DNA of 64,000 bases from positions 160,914,093 to 160,978,092 of the forward strand of contig BTPG01000002.1 of assembly GCA_036245525.1 (NCBI GenBank), read 5' to 3'. Numbering within the stretch: position 1 is the first letter of the stretch; each line of letters opens with the position of its first letter. The notes under the pieces were generated by a model. It saw nothing but the letters and a program-made list of their open reading frames with translations, did no database searches and had not been told where the DNA came from. Both the position numbers and the translations under genes were made by a program. Shown one piece after another: positions 42,698-53,790 of the stretch. This DNA is from Semisulcospira habei (taxonomy: Eukaryota > Mollusca > Gastropoda > Semisulcospiridae).

Positions 42698-42928
42698 TTA
42701 ACTCATTGAGCCCTGGCACACCACAGCAAGAAATTTATCGAACATGATAGTTCAAGGGTGGTGCCAGAATAGCTTGGCGTCCACACTATCCCATAGGCGC
42801 CTTGAAGCTATTCTGGCAACCACCCTTGAACTATCATGCTTGATCTGTCTCTAGAATTGTATAGTCTATACTTTTTATAGGGCCACTTCAAAATTTGGGG
42901 ATTTCGATCCTGAGGCAGAATGTGTTAA
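42698..42928. mobile_element. TTAA MITE, family A-like copy A6
   Basis: TTAA at 42698-42701 and 42925-42928. Diverged ends CTCATTGAGCCC / TGAGGCAGAATGTG. Hairpin 42741-42841 with CATGATAGTTCAAGGGTGG and complement; a small insert in the loop region. Confidence 0.72.
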
Positions 42929-43154
42929 AACTGTTTATTCATGAGCTGCAATTTTCAAGGAATTTGTATTTAAAGTGTAACTTGGATGGCCTTTAGAGCA
43001 AGACTGAGAGTATAAATTATGTTGTTACTTGTTTAGTCAGCAATAAAATACTCAAGCAACACAGCTTTTCATGTATTTTTTTTAACTGTATCAGCATATA
43101 TCGTCTTCTCCTACAATAGTCTTTCATCACAATATGTGCTCAGCTTGCAAAATA

Positions 43155-43256
43155 ACACTAAACCTTTGGCTGTGTCACTGTAGCGCTTTTTGTCGAGGTG
43201 ATTCCTGCAGGATTCACACTGACAAAAAGTGCTAGCAAGAGCCAAAGGGTTTTAAG
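43155..43256. mobile_element. Family G palindromic element
   Basis: CCTTTGGCTGTGTCACTGT at left and AGCCAAAGGG at right; inner GCGCTTTTTGTC / GACAAAAAGTGC around TTCCTGCAGGATT. Flanking TTAA has decayed. Confidence 0.6.
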
Positions 43257-43462
43257 ACAGGATAACGTCGCTGGTACTGTAGTAAATTTTTACTCTAGTT
43301 TTTACTCTGCATTCCATGAATTGTGTATGGTGCGTGCAGAGTGGCACTGGCAGTCAGATCCTCTGAACAGTCAGCTAGCAATGCATGCAATATGCCCCAA
43401 CCCCACCCACACACAGAAAGGGCCTGAGAAACAAGGTGAACAGGAAAGAAGGTAGCCCTGCT

Positions 43463-43582
43463 GCAAACACTGCCCGTCTGTGGGGCAGAGATCCTCGTGA
43501 GTCCTTGTGTGTTGAGGGGTGCATGAGGATCTATGCCCCATTTAGATTTATGTGTTTCAGGCAGAGGGGAGAAGATGTGTTA
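43463..43582. mobile_element. Family F element, degenerate
   Basis: GGGGCAGAGATCCTCGTGAG and GCATGAGGATCTATGCCCC arms; right end near TTAAGC at 43580. A further unpaired arm (CCCATGAGGATCTG) lies at 43750. Confidence 0.5.
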
Positions 43583-43602
43583 AGCATAAATAACAGTAAC
43601 CT

Positions 43603-43672
43603 CAGTAGCAAAACGTCTTCAGTTCAGGCCCACGACCGCCACAGTGATCGTGGGCCCAAGACCATTTGTTTG
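43603..43672. repeat. Palindrome family J, small copy
   Basis: AGCAAAACGTCTTC / AAGACCATTTGTTTGCT outer arms and GGCCCACGACC / ATCGTGGGCCC inner arms. Confidence 0.65.
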
Positions 43673-44429
43673 CTGGGAACATGTGGTTGGCAGACAGTCC
43701 CTCCTACAGCTATGAGAGACTGATTCATGTGGACTCCAGCAGTGGCAGGGCCCATGAGGATCTGTCACTGTGTCTGGTGGTGACCAGGTGCTGGTGTGGG
43801 TAAAGCATAGAAGTATTGGGACTGTGCTTCCTTCCTGTTGACTAAACTGTAAACAGCATCAGTCTGGCCTGCTACACATCAGCATCATTATTTGGTGCAT
43901 GAACATGTCTGCTGTGGAAAAGGCATCTCTGTATGTATTGTCACACTGGCCAATACAAATCTGGACCCCCATTAAGGGGCTGTAGGTCTAAATTTTCATG
44001 CATCAAGGTGCCTGAAAATGAAATGCATTGAATTTGTGATAAGCCCCTGACTTGGGGAGAGGGGTTTCAGCATTTACTACTTCCAGTCACTTAGTGAGCC
44101 CCCCCCCCCCCCCCCTTCCTATCATTTATTTGTATGCTCAGATCAACTAGATCTATAATCATTGGTCAATAATGCACAGTTCTCTCCATTTTTGGCATTT
44201 TTCCCCTTTTTGTACGTTTTCCTCCATATTGTCAGTGCATGCATTCGTCTGTGGTGGGTGCTCTTTAAGAATATATTGCTCATAGCAGCATTTATGCTGA
44301 ATTATTCATTTGTGTGGCTAATCAGAGAAAAGTAAGACAAATATATCCTACAAAAGTACAATCTAAAATTGTGACCAAGCTCAGGTGTTTAACTTAAGGG
44401 TTTCACTTTCAGGTGCCTTACTGAATTTA
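43673..44429. other. No gene seen
   Basis: C-run at 44100-44115; no supportable ORF. Confidence 0.4.
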
Positions 44430-44585
44430 CTGTAGCGGAGCACCTTGCTTGGTGGCTGGCGCAGGGCTAAGCTCACTGATGCACCTGGTCCCAGGGCTCA
44501 GTTGCATGAGTGAGATTATATAGCTGAGGAACTTGCCTAGTGGCTTGCACATTACTAAGCTCATTAATATGCAACTGAGCCCTAG
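44430..44585. repeat. Palindrome family K copy
   Basis: GCGGAGCACCTTGCTTGGTG and GCAGGGCTAAGCTCACTGATG, then GGGCTCAGTTGCATGAGTGAG facing CTCATTAATATGCAACTGAG. Confidence 0.6.
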
Positions 44586-44614
44586 TGTGTTTGTAGACCT
44601 GTCACTGTGCTATG

Positions 44615-44725
44615 TACTGTGACTGTAGGAGTAACACTTTCAGTTTGTCTTTGTGTGATGTGAGTAACACTTTCAGTTCCTCATTCATTGTGTGATGTGA
44701 GTAACACTTTCAGTTCGTTGGTCAT
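44615..44725. repeat. About 40-bp triplication
   Basis: GAGTAACACTTTCAGTT occurs three times, separated by TGTGTGATGT-containing spacers. Confidence 0.8.
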
Positions 44726-44934
44726 TAGCTATAAGTCATTATGTGTATACATATGAGTCTGTCTGTCAGACAGGATGTGCAAAGTCGCAGACCAGCAATC
44801 AACTGTTTCGAATTTGTGAACTACCTCTACATTGTGACTACAAATCGAAAAAAGCCTTTTGGGGTGTGGCCATAATTATTATTTAGCATCCTGGCCAAGC
44901 TCATCCAGACACATATTGTGATTTGTTTTCCTTG

Positions 44935-45110
44935 TTAACCCTTTTCATCCTGATACACCCACTGATACATTTGATAGTATCATTTGATAAAAATTAGATA
45001 GTTCAAGGGTGGTGCCATGATTCTGACACCACACTTGAAGTAAAATGATACAATACTGGTAATCATTTTTCTTTTCTTTTTTAAATCGGCCTCAGGATGT
45101 AGTGGTTTAA
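44935..45110. mobile_element. TTAA MITE family C, copy C3 (short hairpin)
   Basis: TTAA at 44935-44938 and 45107-45110. Ends CCCTTTTCATCCTG and CTCAGGATGTAGTGG. The hairpin core has lost its AGCTTGGCGCC centre. Its right TTAA is also the left TTAA of the next element. Confidence 0.72.
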
Positions 45111-45298
45111 CCGTTTTAGCCCCAAAGTCTCATTTCTCAAATTTTGGAGGTGTCGCCTAATGACTATGTACCAGTTGCAGGAGATGGCTCGACTATGATA
45201 ATTTAAGGGCAGTCCCTGATTAGCTTGGTGCTGACACTACCCTTGAACTATCATGGTCGTCATCTCCTGCTGTAGGGTTCTGGGGCTAAAAGGGTTAA
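45107..45298. mobile_element. TTAA MITE family B, copy B8, abutting C3
   Basis: TTAA at 45107-45110 and 45295-45298; left CCGTTTTAGCCCC, right GGGGCTAAAAGGG. Hairpin partly deleted. Confidence 0.7.
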
Positions 45299-45470
45299 GT
45301 GGCTGCCTAAAAAATAACAGACTCACACACACACCTAGACCTAGTTTCTGTTTCTCCCCATCAGCACATTGCTACGTTGGACCTGTCCCAATATTTCTGC
45401 TGCAGAAGCAAACACACACTTGGCATATCTTGCTACAGTGGAGCCTGTCTTGATCAGACAACTACCTTCT

Positions 45471-45676
45471 AACTACGCACAAAAATTTAGCCCCGACGTA
45501 CCACTTCAGGAGATGGATCGGCCATGATAATTTAAGGTTAGTGCCAGACTAGCTTGGTACCATCAGGCGCCAAGCTAATCTGGCACCACCCTTGAATTAT
45601 TAACATGCTTGGTACACTATCATTAAGCCACGCCTCCACAATTTGGAAAATGTGACCATGGGCTTAAATGGGTTAA
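45471..45676. mobile_element. TTAA MITE family B, copy B9
   Basis: Left end AAATTTAGCCCC (TTAA decayed), hairpin about 45520-45600, right GGGCTTAAATGGG-TTAA (45673-45676). Confidence 0.68.
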
Positions 45677-45717
45677 AGCGCCTCCTTTATAAATGTTCTT
45701 GGGGTGTCTTACAATAA

Positions 45718-45800
45718 TACTGTACAAAAAAAAAAAAAAGAACTAAATTACTTTTAATAATACTGTACAAAAAAAAAGAACTAAATTACTTTTAAATTTT
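45718..45800. repeat. Direct duplication with A-runs
   Basis: AATAATACTGTAC plus A-run plus AGAACTAAATTACTTTTAA twice. Confidence 0.8.
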
Positions 45801-46064
45801 ATTATGAAGTTTAAGTGTTGTCAGACTTTTCTGTTTGTTTTTCTCTCCTTGACATATAAAATGAGAAGAGCTCCCCCAATAGGGCAACATCTCTGTTGAG
45901 TGGGCCTCCTCTTGTGACTTGTGAAAAGATGGGCAGGAGTGTTTCGGGACATAGTGACCACAACAGCGATGGTCAACATTGCTGACAGCAGGATGCTTAC
46001 ATGTTGACAGCCAGGTACTAAAGACAGGTCTGGGCCTAGAATACAAAAAGGTTTTATTTTCAGC

Positions 46065-46140
46065 AAGAGGCATAGATCCTGAGAGTGAGAGCCTTTGACG
46101 TGGGGACTCATGGGAATCTATATCTCTTGCAGTTGGTGTT
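46065..46140. mobile_element. Family F element, degenerate
   Basis: AAGAGGCATAGATCCTGAGAG facing ACTCATGGGAATCTATATC and CTCTTGCAGTTGG. Confidence 0.5.
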
Positions 46141-46158
46141 CAATTTTGTTTAAAGGGT

Positions 46159-46239
46159 TTAAACTCATTTGAGAAGAACTGCATCCAGATACACGGCTTC
46201 AGCTGCGTATCCAGATGCAGTTCTTCTCGAATGAGTTAT
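46159..46239. mobile_element. Family E TTAA palindrome E2
   Basis: TTAA at 46159-46162 and TTAT at 46236-46239. Arms AGAAGAACTGCATCCAGATAC and complement with few mismatches. Confidence 0.75.
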
Positions 46240-46479
46240 TAGTCATCAGTTCTATGTTTTGTGTCACTGGCATTATGCTGAGAGAGGTTCCCTAGTCATG
46301 ATCCAGTGAAGCTGCTTCTGTTTTGGCTTTTGCACCTCACACAGGCTAAACCTGCACAATTCCACAGCCCAGTTCTTCCTTCTGCAAGACACTTAGGTCA
46401 AACTGCCAATGATCTACATGGGGCTCTTGTGAATCTGCCTGCCGATGACTGAGATGAGCTCCAGCTGTTTGTCAAGTTG

Positions 46480-47105
46480 AGGGTGTGATGAGGGTTTAAC
46501 ATAAGGGTTGTCAGGCTGAGGGTGATGAGGGTTTAAACTATGGGTTGTCAGGTTGATGGTGTGATGAGGGTTTAACCTAGGGGTTGTCAGGTTGAGGGTA
46601 TGATCAGGTTTTAAATTAGGGGTTGTCAAGTTGAGGGTGTGATTATCAAGGTTTAAACTAGCGGTTGTCAAGTTGAGGGTGTGATCAAGGATTACACTTT
46701 ATAATAGGGGTTATGTGTGATGAGGGTTTAAACTAAGAGTTCTGAAGTTGAGGCTGTGATGGGGGTTTAAACAAGGGTTGTTAGGTTAAGGTTGTGATGA
46801 GGATTTAAACTAGGGTTTGTCAAGTTGAGGGTGTGATCGGGGTTTAAACTAGGGGTTGTCAAGTTGAGGGTGTGATAAAGGTATACACTTATAATACTGT
46901 ATTAGGGGTTATCAGGTTGGGGGTGTGATGAGGGTTTAAACAAGGGGTTGTGAGGCTGAGGGTATGATCAGGTTTTAAATTAGGGGTTGTCAAGTTGAGG
47001 GTGTAATAATCATGGTTTAAACTAGCAGTTGTCTAGTTGAGGGTGTGATCAAGGATTAAACTTTATAATAAGGGTTATCAGGTTGATGGTGTGAACAGGA
47101 TTTAC
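46480..47105. repeat. About 40-bp minisatellite
   Basis: Some 15 units of GATGAGGGTTTAAACTAGGG plus GTTGTCAGGTTGAGGGTGT with indels. A minus-strand frame of 85 residues at 46414-46671 is a repeat artefact. Confidence 0.88.
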
Positions 47106-47213
47106 ATAATGTGCAGGATGTAATGTAAAGGCATACAGTACACGCTCGTCATGAGCCCCTGCAGACCATAGAAGTTCAACTTTTTTGAGAAGATTGGTCT
47201 TGAGGTATCCCTT

Positions 47214-47294
47214 TTAATTCAATACGAGATGAACTGCATCCAGATACGCTGCGTAAGTGCCGCATCTGGATGCAGTTCATCTCGAATGAGTTAA
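47214..47294. mobile_element. Family E TTAA palindrome E3
   Basis: TTAA at 47214-47217 and 47291-47294; arms GAGATGAACTGCATCCAGA and complement. Closely related to E2; shares its right TTAA with the neighbouring MITE. Confidence 0.8.
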
Positions 47295-47497
47295 GCCCTC
47301 AGGACCATGTTGTCAAAATTTGATATATCCTTTGAGATTCATCTCATTGGTTTGGAGATAGATCAACCATGAATGATAGTTCAATGGTCACCTCAGAATA
47401 GCTTGGTGCCTGGAGGCACCAAACTATTTTGACATACCTCTTGAACTATCATGGTAGATGCACGTTCAGTCTTATTGTGTGAGGTCATTATGAGTTA
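47291..47497. mobile_element. Diverged TTAA MITE with core hairpin
   Basis: Left TTAA 47291-47294 then GCCCTCAGGACC. Hairpin 47366-47456 with ATGATAGTTCAATGG, AGCTTGGTGCC and complements. Right end GAGGTCATTATGAGTTA is decayed. Confidence 0.6.
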
Positions 47498-47569
47498 TGA
47501 CAGCACAGTTGTTAAGGTAATCTTGCACCGGTAATCTTGTGCTGCAGTTTGAGGAGGCCTTGAGGATTT

Positions 47570-47760
47570 CACCTTTGTGACTGGGATTCTATGAGTGTGC
47601 ATGAAAACCTTGGCGCCTGCTCTTTTTAATTAAATGCTGATTTTGTGACTGGTGGAGGAGGTCGCTATGAGTTTTTCATGTGACTGGGATTCTGTGCATG
47701 CATGAGAACCCTGGCGCCTGCTCTTTGGATGCTGAATTGGTGACTGGTGAAGCTTTTATC
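47570..47760. repeat. About 96-bp direct duplication
   Basis: TGTGACTGGGATTCT and CCTTGGCGCCTGCTCTTT / CCCTGGCGCCTGCTCTTT followed by GTGACTGGTG occur twice. Confidence 0.8.
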
Positions 47761-48219
47761 CCCTGTGTAAATGACATAAATGCTCGTGAGCCCACAGCAG
47801 GCTGCTCGAGTCTATTCCTCTTGCTTACTACTTTGTGTGTTCCTCTGATGGAGTAGGTTGCATAGAGTTGTGTGTGTAGCATCCACTGCTCATTATGTTT
47901 CTATTTGTGTGCAGCATTTATGAGGGCCCACTTTCACATGCTATAGCTCAAAGGGTGTAGTTCAACACTCGCCTTGATGCTGGGATAGTTTATTATCAAC
48001 AATGTTTTTCAACACAGAATCTGCTGCATACAGTCATTCAGAGAATGAAGCCACCATGCTGAATCCGTTATTTTACTAACACCCTTGAACTTTCAAAGTA
48101 GGTCAGTTCTTCTGTTGTAGTATGTGACTGAGTGGGTTACTAATGCATGGTGCCCCGTATACTGGTATAGTTACAAAATATAAGGAATAAAAATCAGCAC
48201 ACAGCTAACTGAACACAAT
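47761..48219. other. No gene seen
   Basis: No supportable ORF; an eroded hairpin-like word pair is not enough to call. Confidence 0.35.
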
Positions 48220-49857
48220 GCTCATATGGGTCAATCTCTGAAAAGGTGGTCAGAATGTGTGACATAAGGAGCCAAAATCCAACTTCCTGCAATTTGACCA
48301 GTAATGTGGTATTATGTACACCTACTATCCCTTCAGTGTATGAGGAACAAAGATAGTTCATACAGTGATCACTTTGTGTGAGCCACAAATAATTAATGTG
48401 ACCTGGCATCTTTGGAGGTTGCTACATGACACCAAACAGTGCCTTTAAATAAGCTTCATTAAATAATTTAAATTCAGATGCTTGATAGGAGTGTTGAATC
48501 AAGCTTATTATAGTGTATTTAAACATTTTTGGGCTACAGATTTGAAAATACCATGATATTGGCTGCAGGATCCACTTCTTAAAGCATGGTGGACAAAAAG
48601 TGGGCAGTGAAAAATGTTCAGATGTTTTCTTTGACCAGTACCTGAATTGCAGCTGCGCACAAAATGGATTAAAATATAAAGAATGCTCACAGGGGAAATA
48701 TAATGCAAGAAAAGTTAAATTTTACTCTTGTGTCTGTACTATATTGTAAAGAAATAAACCATTACATGGTCGATACACAGACATTCACGCGGTTGCTTCA
48801 CGGACATAAGACGCATTTACTAGTCACGAGTGTGTTGCATCTATGCATCAACCGACCATTGTTTCTTCGAACGCGTACACCATTAAGTGTATGCAGTCTT
48901 TGCACAGCATGTTCCAAATCAACCTTTGTGTCACAGAAGCACAATACCTACGAAGAATCCCGGGAAACAATGACTAAATTGCATGATTCTTGCATTTTAC
49001 TGTTTGGGGGACTGCACACACCGTGGTTGATACGAGAAGGTGTTCACGGACCTGACACTTTCAGTGAATGGCTTTGAGTAAACAAAGGCCCTTTCCCACA
49101 CTTTCATGCACTTTATGCTACTTCTGCCGGAATATGTGTATGAATACAGTAACACAAGAGTGCACACCTTCTGTTATAGATTTTTGACTTATCGTTTTGT
49201 TCCAGCGTTTGATATTCAAAGATCTTGACCCAACACTCGGCTGCATTTTTTAAAGGTCATTCATTAGCATTATTTCCTTGAAGATTTAAGCAAACTCAGT
49301 GTGTGTTATTTCCTTGAAGATTTAAGCAAACTCAGTGTGTACAAAGTGTCTTTGAACACCATTTCCGGTAGTATGTGTAAAAGTAGTTTGTGCTGTGTGT
49401 AAGCACTGTATGGGAGAAAAAAATGTGATCGGTCTGATTTGGAGCCGACTGAAACAACTGCCGGACAAAAAGTTTCATGCAATTAAACTACTTAAAAATA
49501 CGCCACTAGGTATAAAATGTATGAATGGTATTGTGCAATAGTGTTTATATAACCGATCAAAACAGTTTGTTAAATTTAAAGCAGTGAATTTGTCTGATCA
49601 AACAAGTTCTTGTCACGCACTAGTATGAGCCATGTCACAAATCTGCCTCATTCATTCTCAAGCTTTTAGGCAAAAAAGGCATCAAACTTGAGATAAACAA
49701 AATGCAAAGGTATGTTTTTTTGCATGCTATCCCCTTACTATCAGAAGAACAAGTCTAGTAAATAAAATTGGTAAATATGTAAACACAAATATTGATTTTG
49801 TTTGCTCAAACTGTTGCACCCTCAGCTGACCACCTTTTCAGAGAAAGACCCACATGT
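48220..49857. mobile_element. DNA transposon relic with ~28-bp inverted termini (1.6 kb)
   Basis: ATGGGTCAATCTCTGAAAAG then GTGGTCAG at 48228-48255 faces CTGACCACCTTTTCAGAG then AAAGACCCACAT at 49828-49857. The interior has a plus frame at 48703-49077 (124 codons) with no motif I recognise, and a 35-bp direct duplication near 49275-49350. Target duplication not resolved; superfamily unknown. Confidence 0.6.
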
Positions 49858-49949
49858 GTGTTACTCATGGTTTGATGTGATTCACCTTTTTTATTGTTGA
49901 TGAAACTAACGAACCCCCAAAAATGTATAGTGTATTAGTGTAATTGATG

Positions 49950-50163
49950 TTAACCCATTATATCCTGAGGCAGATTTGTTTAAGTTGCTTATTGTTCTAT
50001 GAAGGCTACATTACAGATTGTGAGGTAGATCAACCGTTTTAGTTTAAGGGTGGTGTCAGAATAGCTTGGCCCCGGAGACACCAAGCTATTCTGGCACCAC
50101 CCTTGAACTATCATATTTAAATGTATTTCAAGCAATGGGTTGCATCAGGATGAAAAGGGTTAG
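49950..50163. mobile_element. TTAA MITE family C, copy C4
   Basis: TTAA at 49950-49953, right end GATGAAAAGGG-TTAG (50160-50163). Hairpin 50030-50117: TTTAAGGGTGGTGTCAGAA with AGCTTGG and complements. Reverse orientation to C3. Confidence 0.75.
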
Positions 50164-50600
50164 ATCAAAGAGATCATCGGCCTGGGATAAACGCATGAAC
50201 TGTACCGGTGGAGCAGGAGTCAGCTGCCCCTATTGACATCCCCCTCATTTCTTTGCTGGTTGGCGGAACCGGAGCCTTGGTTTACCACTTACCGGTCCTT
50301 ACTGTGTACTGTGTGTGCCTGGTTTGCCTACTGTACTTCTGGTACTTGCACAGCCGTGGTTTACTTACTGACCCAAGACATACTTTAGTGCACTTCTTGT
50401 ACCTGCTGTACATCTGGTCTGCAGTGGTATAGTTTTGCTGAACGTTCTTCTTGTGAACGCTATTTCATGCACGAGGCCTTGTTTGTTGACACCCCTAAAT
50501 TTACATACCGTGTTCAGGGCGCGTGTATTTCAGTAATAGAACTTTACAGGTGTTCTTCCAGTGCAACAGCAAGAGGCCTTGTTTGTTGACACCACTAATT
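50164..50600. other. No gene recognised
   Basis: A 74-codon hydrophobic frame (50208-50432) has no recognised motif or splice context. AGGCCTTGTTTGTTGACACC is duplicated at 50481 and 50571. Confidence 0.3.
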
Positions 50601-50601
50601 G

Positions 50602-50868
50602 TAACCCATTTAACCCCACAGCCGCAAACTTTGGAGGTATCACCTATGGACTATGTACCAGTTGCAGGAGATTGAGCGACCATGATAATTCAAGGGTAGT
50701 GCCAGAGTAGCTTGCCGCCTTCAGGCGGCAAGCTACTCTGGCACTACCCTTGAATTATCATGGTTGCTTCATCTTCAACTGGTACATAGTCCTTAAGTAA
50801 TCTGGCACTACCCTTGAATTATCATGGTCAATCTGTCTCCTGCTGTAGTGTGTTGTCCATGGGTAAAT
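50602..50868. mobile_element. TTAA MITE family B, copy B10 with duplicated arm
   Basis: Ends CCCATTTAACCCC and CCATGGGTAAAT. Hairpin 50680-50763 is near perfect (GCCAGAGTAGCTTGCCGCC and complement). A second copy of the right arm follows at 50798-50830. Confidence 0.7.
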
Positions 50869-51039
50869 ACTGTGTTCATGACACTTGAATAACTGCTTTC
50901 ATAGATATATGGTAGCAGTATTTTAATTCACACTTGCAGTGCAGCGACAGGCGGATTAAGTCTGGACCAACAGAGCTTCACACTTAGGGCCGACCTGTCC
51001 AAATATAGATTATGCTCTCCAAAACCTACATTGCCGTAC

Positions 51040-51135
51040 AGGGGTTAGTTGCCGGAGTGGGCCACTAAGCTTAACCCTCAACAGGAGCCTCTTGCTTCGT
51101 GGCTCAGGCAGGATTTAAACCAACTCGAGCTGCAG
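51040..51135. repeat. Palindrome family K, degenerate
   Basis: GGGGTTAGTTGCCGGAGTGG, then AGCCTCTTGCTTCGTGGCTC and a right part with GGCAGGATTTAAACC. Confidence 0.4.
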
Positions 51136-51184
51136 GAGATAGTGATGGATGATGACCACTCTTGTAATTGATGTATCAGCAGCA

Positions 51185-51398
51185 GCAGCACATTTAGCCC
51201 TGGGACCCTGCAGCAGGAGATGGAACAATCATGATAATTCAAGAGTAGTGCCAGATGAGCTTGGCGCCTTCAGGCGCCAAGCTCATCTGGCACCACCCTT
51301 GAATTATCATGATCAATCGATCTCCTGCAACTGGTGCATAGTTGTCAGGTGACGACTCCCAAAGTTTGGAAATGGGGCCTTGGGGTTAAGAGGGTTAA
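51185..51398. mobile_element. TTAA MITE family B, copy B11
   Basis: Left end CATTTAGCCC (TTAA lost), hairpin 51228-51312 with AGCTTGGCGCC, loop, complement; right GGGGTTAAGAGGG-TTAA (51395-51398). Confidence 0.72.
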
Positions 51399-51540
51399 TC
51401 CCAAGGTTGAGAAATATCGCTTGTCCTAGTCATTTACAGCTACATGTACATTTGTTACAAGTTAATTTGAAACTATGTTCTGTGCATGTATGTGTATTAT
51501 GCTTACATCTGATTGTACAAAAATTTATGAGTGCATATAT

Positions 51541-51564
51541 TGGGGGGGGGGGGGGGGGGGGGGG
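51541..51564. repeat. G homopolymer run
   Basis: 23 consecutive G; length unreliable in assemblies. Confidence 0.9.
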
Positions 51565-52233
51565 TATTCTCCCAACAGTGTCATCGTTAGCACAACAATA
51601 AACCTTCAGTGTCACTGCCAGCCTGATAAAGATCTTGACATATAATTGGTTTTCTCAACCATAATGAGAGCTTGAACAACGTCCGGGTGCTAATGTGATC
51701 AGTTTAGTTCCTTAGTGATAACAAATAAGAGTAGGACTGAGTACTCTGGTTTTGTATGGGCACAATAGAAATGTGGCCTTTCGCTTTCACGACATACAAT
51801 ATCTGGCTCATGTGACATGTAATCTAGACTCGTCTGAGGATGTTTGCTTCAAGCCCATTAAAATGTAAACGTTCTCGCCCTCTTACTAATGTGGATCGAC
51901 CAGTAGTTTTGTTTACTATGTGGTAATCCCCATGCATCACGCGTCCATGTTCACCTGACACAGCGACAGTCTGCAAAGATTAGTATGTAGGTGTGCCACT
52001 GTGATCACTGAGGATTTCTTTGCTGGCACAGCTGTGGGCAGTGGATGGAAGAAGGGTAGTGAGTGCTCAAGGGTGGTGCCAGGTAAGCTTGACCCGCTGG
52101 AACTTGCTGTGCAGGCACCAAGGCAGTCAGACACTACCATTGACTCATCTTTTGAGTTATAACTTTTTATCTCTTGTTACTTCTGTGCAGTACTGCTGGT
52201 GTTCAATTGTAAACTGGCTGGGGTTGTGAGAGG
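51565..52233. other. No gene seen
   Basis: A very degenerate hairpin-like piece (GCTCAAGGGTGGTGCCAGG) lies at 52067; otherwise nothing supportable. Confidence 0.35.
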
Positions 52234-52235
52234 TT

Positions 52236-52442
52236 CACCCCTGTTCATCCTGATACACCTATTGCTTGAAATAAATTTGACTATGATAGTTCAAGGGTGG
52301 TGCCAGAATAACGTGGCACCTCAGGCGCCAAGCTATTCTGGCACCACCCTTGAACTTAAGCGGTTGATCTTTCTCCTAATATGTAGCCTTCATAGGACAA
52401 CAAGCATTTTTTTTTAATCAACCTCAGTATGAAATGGGTTAA
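52236..52442. mobile_element. TTAA MITE family C, copy C5
   Basis: Left CCCTGTTCATCCTG (TTAA lost), hairpin 52276-52357 with ATAGTTCAAGGGTGGTGCC, right CTCAGTATGAAATGGG-TTAA (52439-52442). Confidence 0.74.
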
Positions 52443-53035
52443 GCTGATGCAGTCTGTGGTTGGAGAGCTTTAAGTGTAAGGGATGCGCGCTGTGTTTATG
52501 GTGGGGAAACTGGTTTAGCAGGTAAACAGTTCATGTTTAGGAATTCATGCAAGTCCAACTCAGCAGGGTTTCTCTGCATTATTTATTGTGGATTTCATTT
52601 TGTCATTCCAACACACTGTTCTACGCCTAGTTTTAGTACTTGTTCAGTGTCATTGCTGCAGCCATGAATTATTCATTTAATTTAAACTTAAACAACTCTC
52701 AGTATAAATTAGTACTGTCAGTGTCAACAAGCAGAAAAGCAGTTCTGTTTATTGTGCAGGCGAATATGAAGTACATGTAATATTGATTTTAATGCTTAGG
52801 TGTGATGTCTGTCGCTCAAGTATTCTAAAGTTTGTGCCACTGCCATTGATTGGTGAATTGTTCGGTTACATGGCGACATAGCCAGACGTTGGTGAGTCTA
52901 GTGGTAGTTGTTTGTGTTTTGGTGAGGTTTTGCGTATGTGTGTGTGTGTATGTGCGAGTATGGGTGTGTTTGTGGAGATTAACTATCCTAACTCATTTTT
53001 TTAGATATTCTTTGTGGCCTATCGTCACAGTTTCG
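52443..53035. other. No gene seen
   Basis: No supportable feature. Confidence 0.35.
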
Positions 53036-53355
53036 GATCACGTCGACCATGATAGTTCAAGGGTGGTGTCGGAATAGCTTGGCGCCTACAGGCATCAAGC
53101 TATTCCGACACCATCCTTAACTCATTCTACCCCAACACCGAAATCCTTCAATTTTGCCGTTGTCCTCCGAAGACTGCATTGCAGTGCAGGACACAGATCG
53201 ACCATGATAGTTCAAGGGTGATGCCAGAATAGCTTGGCGCCCATGGGCGCCAAGCTATTCTGGCATCACCCTTGAACTATTATGGTCGATCCTTATCTTG
53301 CTGTGGTGTGTCTGGGGTACAATGAGTTAAACTATCTTGGTCGATCCACATCCTG
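53036..53355. mobile_element. Core-hairpin MITE interrupted by MITE A4
   Basis: Left arm from 53047 (ATGATAGTTCAAGGGTGG), centre GGCGCCTACAGGC, right arm up to CCATCC; the remainder (ACTATCTTGGTCGATCC) resumes after A4 at 53331. Outer termini are unclear. Confidence 0.7.
53117..53330. mobile_element. TTAA MITE family A, copy A4 (206-bp interior), nested
   Basis: TTAA at 53117-53120 and 53327-53330; ends CTCATTCTACCCC and GGGGTACAATGAG. Hairpin near perfect. It sits in a TTAA within the arm of the older element, whose sequence resumes directly after it. Confidence 0.88.
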
Positions 53356-53790
53356 TCGTACTAAGGCTTTTCTGTGCTACATCATACTCGACACTGTGAC
53401 CGCAAATAGAGTATAGAGGCTACGCAATTTGTACGTGGCAGACAGCTGTGTTCGGTGACTGGGAGCGAGACATTTCGGGAACGATGAAAACATAATCCAA
53501 TGTCCACGGGGGAGAACTGCTGGACCGAAGCACAGGCAAAACGCTCAACATCTGCAAGAGGCATAAATAATCACGAGTTCATGCGCGCTGCATTGGCTCA
53601 GGATAATCCATGGCGATACCTCTTGCTTGCTCGAGTTGCCGCGGCGTTGCGTTTATGCAGAATGTTTCGTATGTTGGGTTACCATGTAAAGGAAATCCCA
53701 GTGCGCAAAGGTCATCGGGGCCGCCATCGGCCCGATGGCCTTTTGCGCGTGGGGAACCAATAAGACGCACACATTGTTTGAACGGAGACG
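53356..53790. other. No gene recognised; degenerate palindrome at 53700-53755
   Basis: GCGCAAAGGTCATCGGGGCC faces GGCCCGATGGCCTTTTGCGC (53702-53750), a GC-rich palindrome like 26330-26395. The 53520-53640 stretch resembles the edges of family F (TGCAAGAGGCATA). Confidence 0.45.

Noticed and set aside
48703..49077. 124-residue plus frame as transposase
   Set aside because: Lies inside an inverted-terminus element but shows no DDE, zinc-finger or other motif.
50208..50432. 74-residue hydrophobic frame as a small membrane protein
   Set aside because: Starts inside unremarkable sequence next to a MITE; no homology, splice sites or conserved spacing that I can see.
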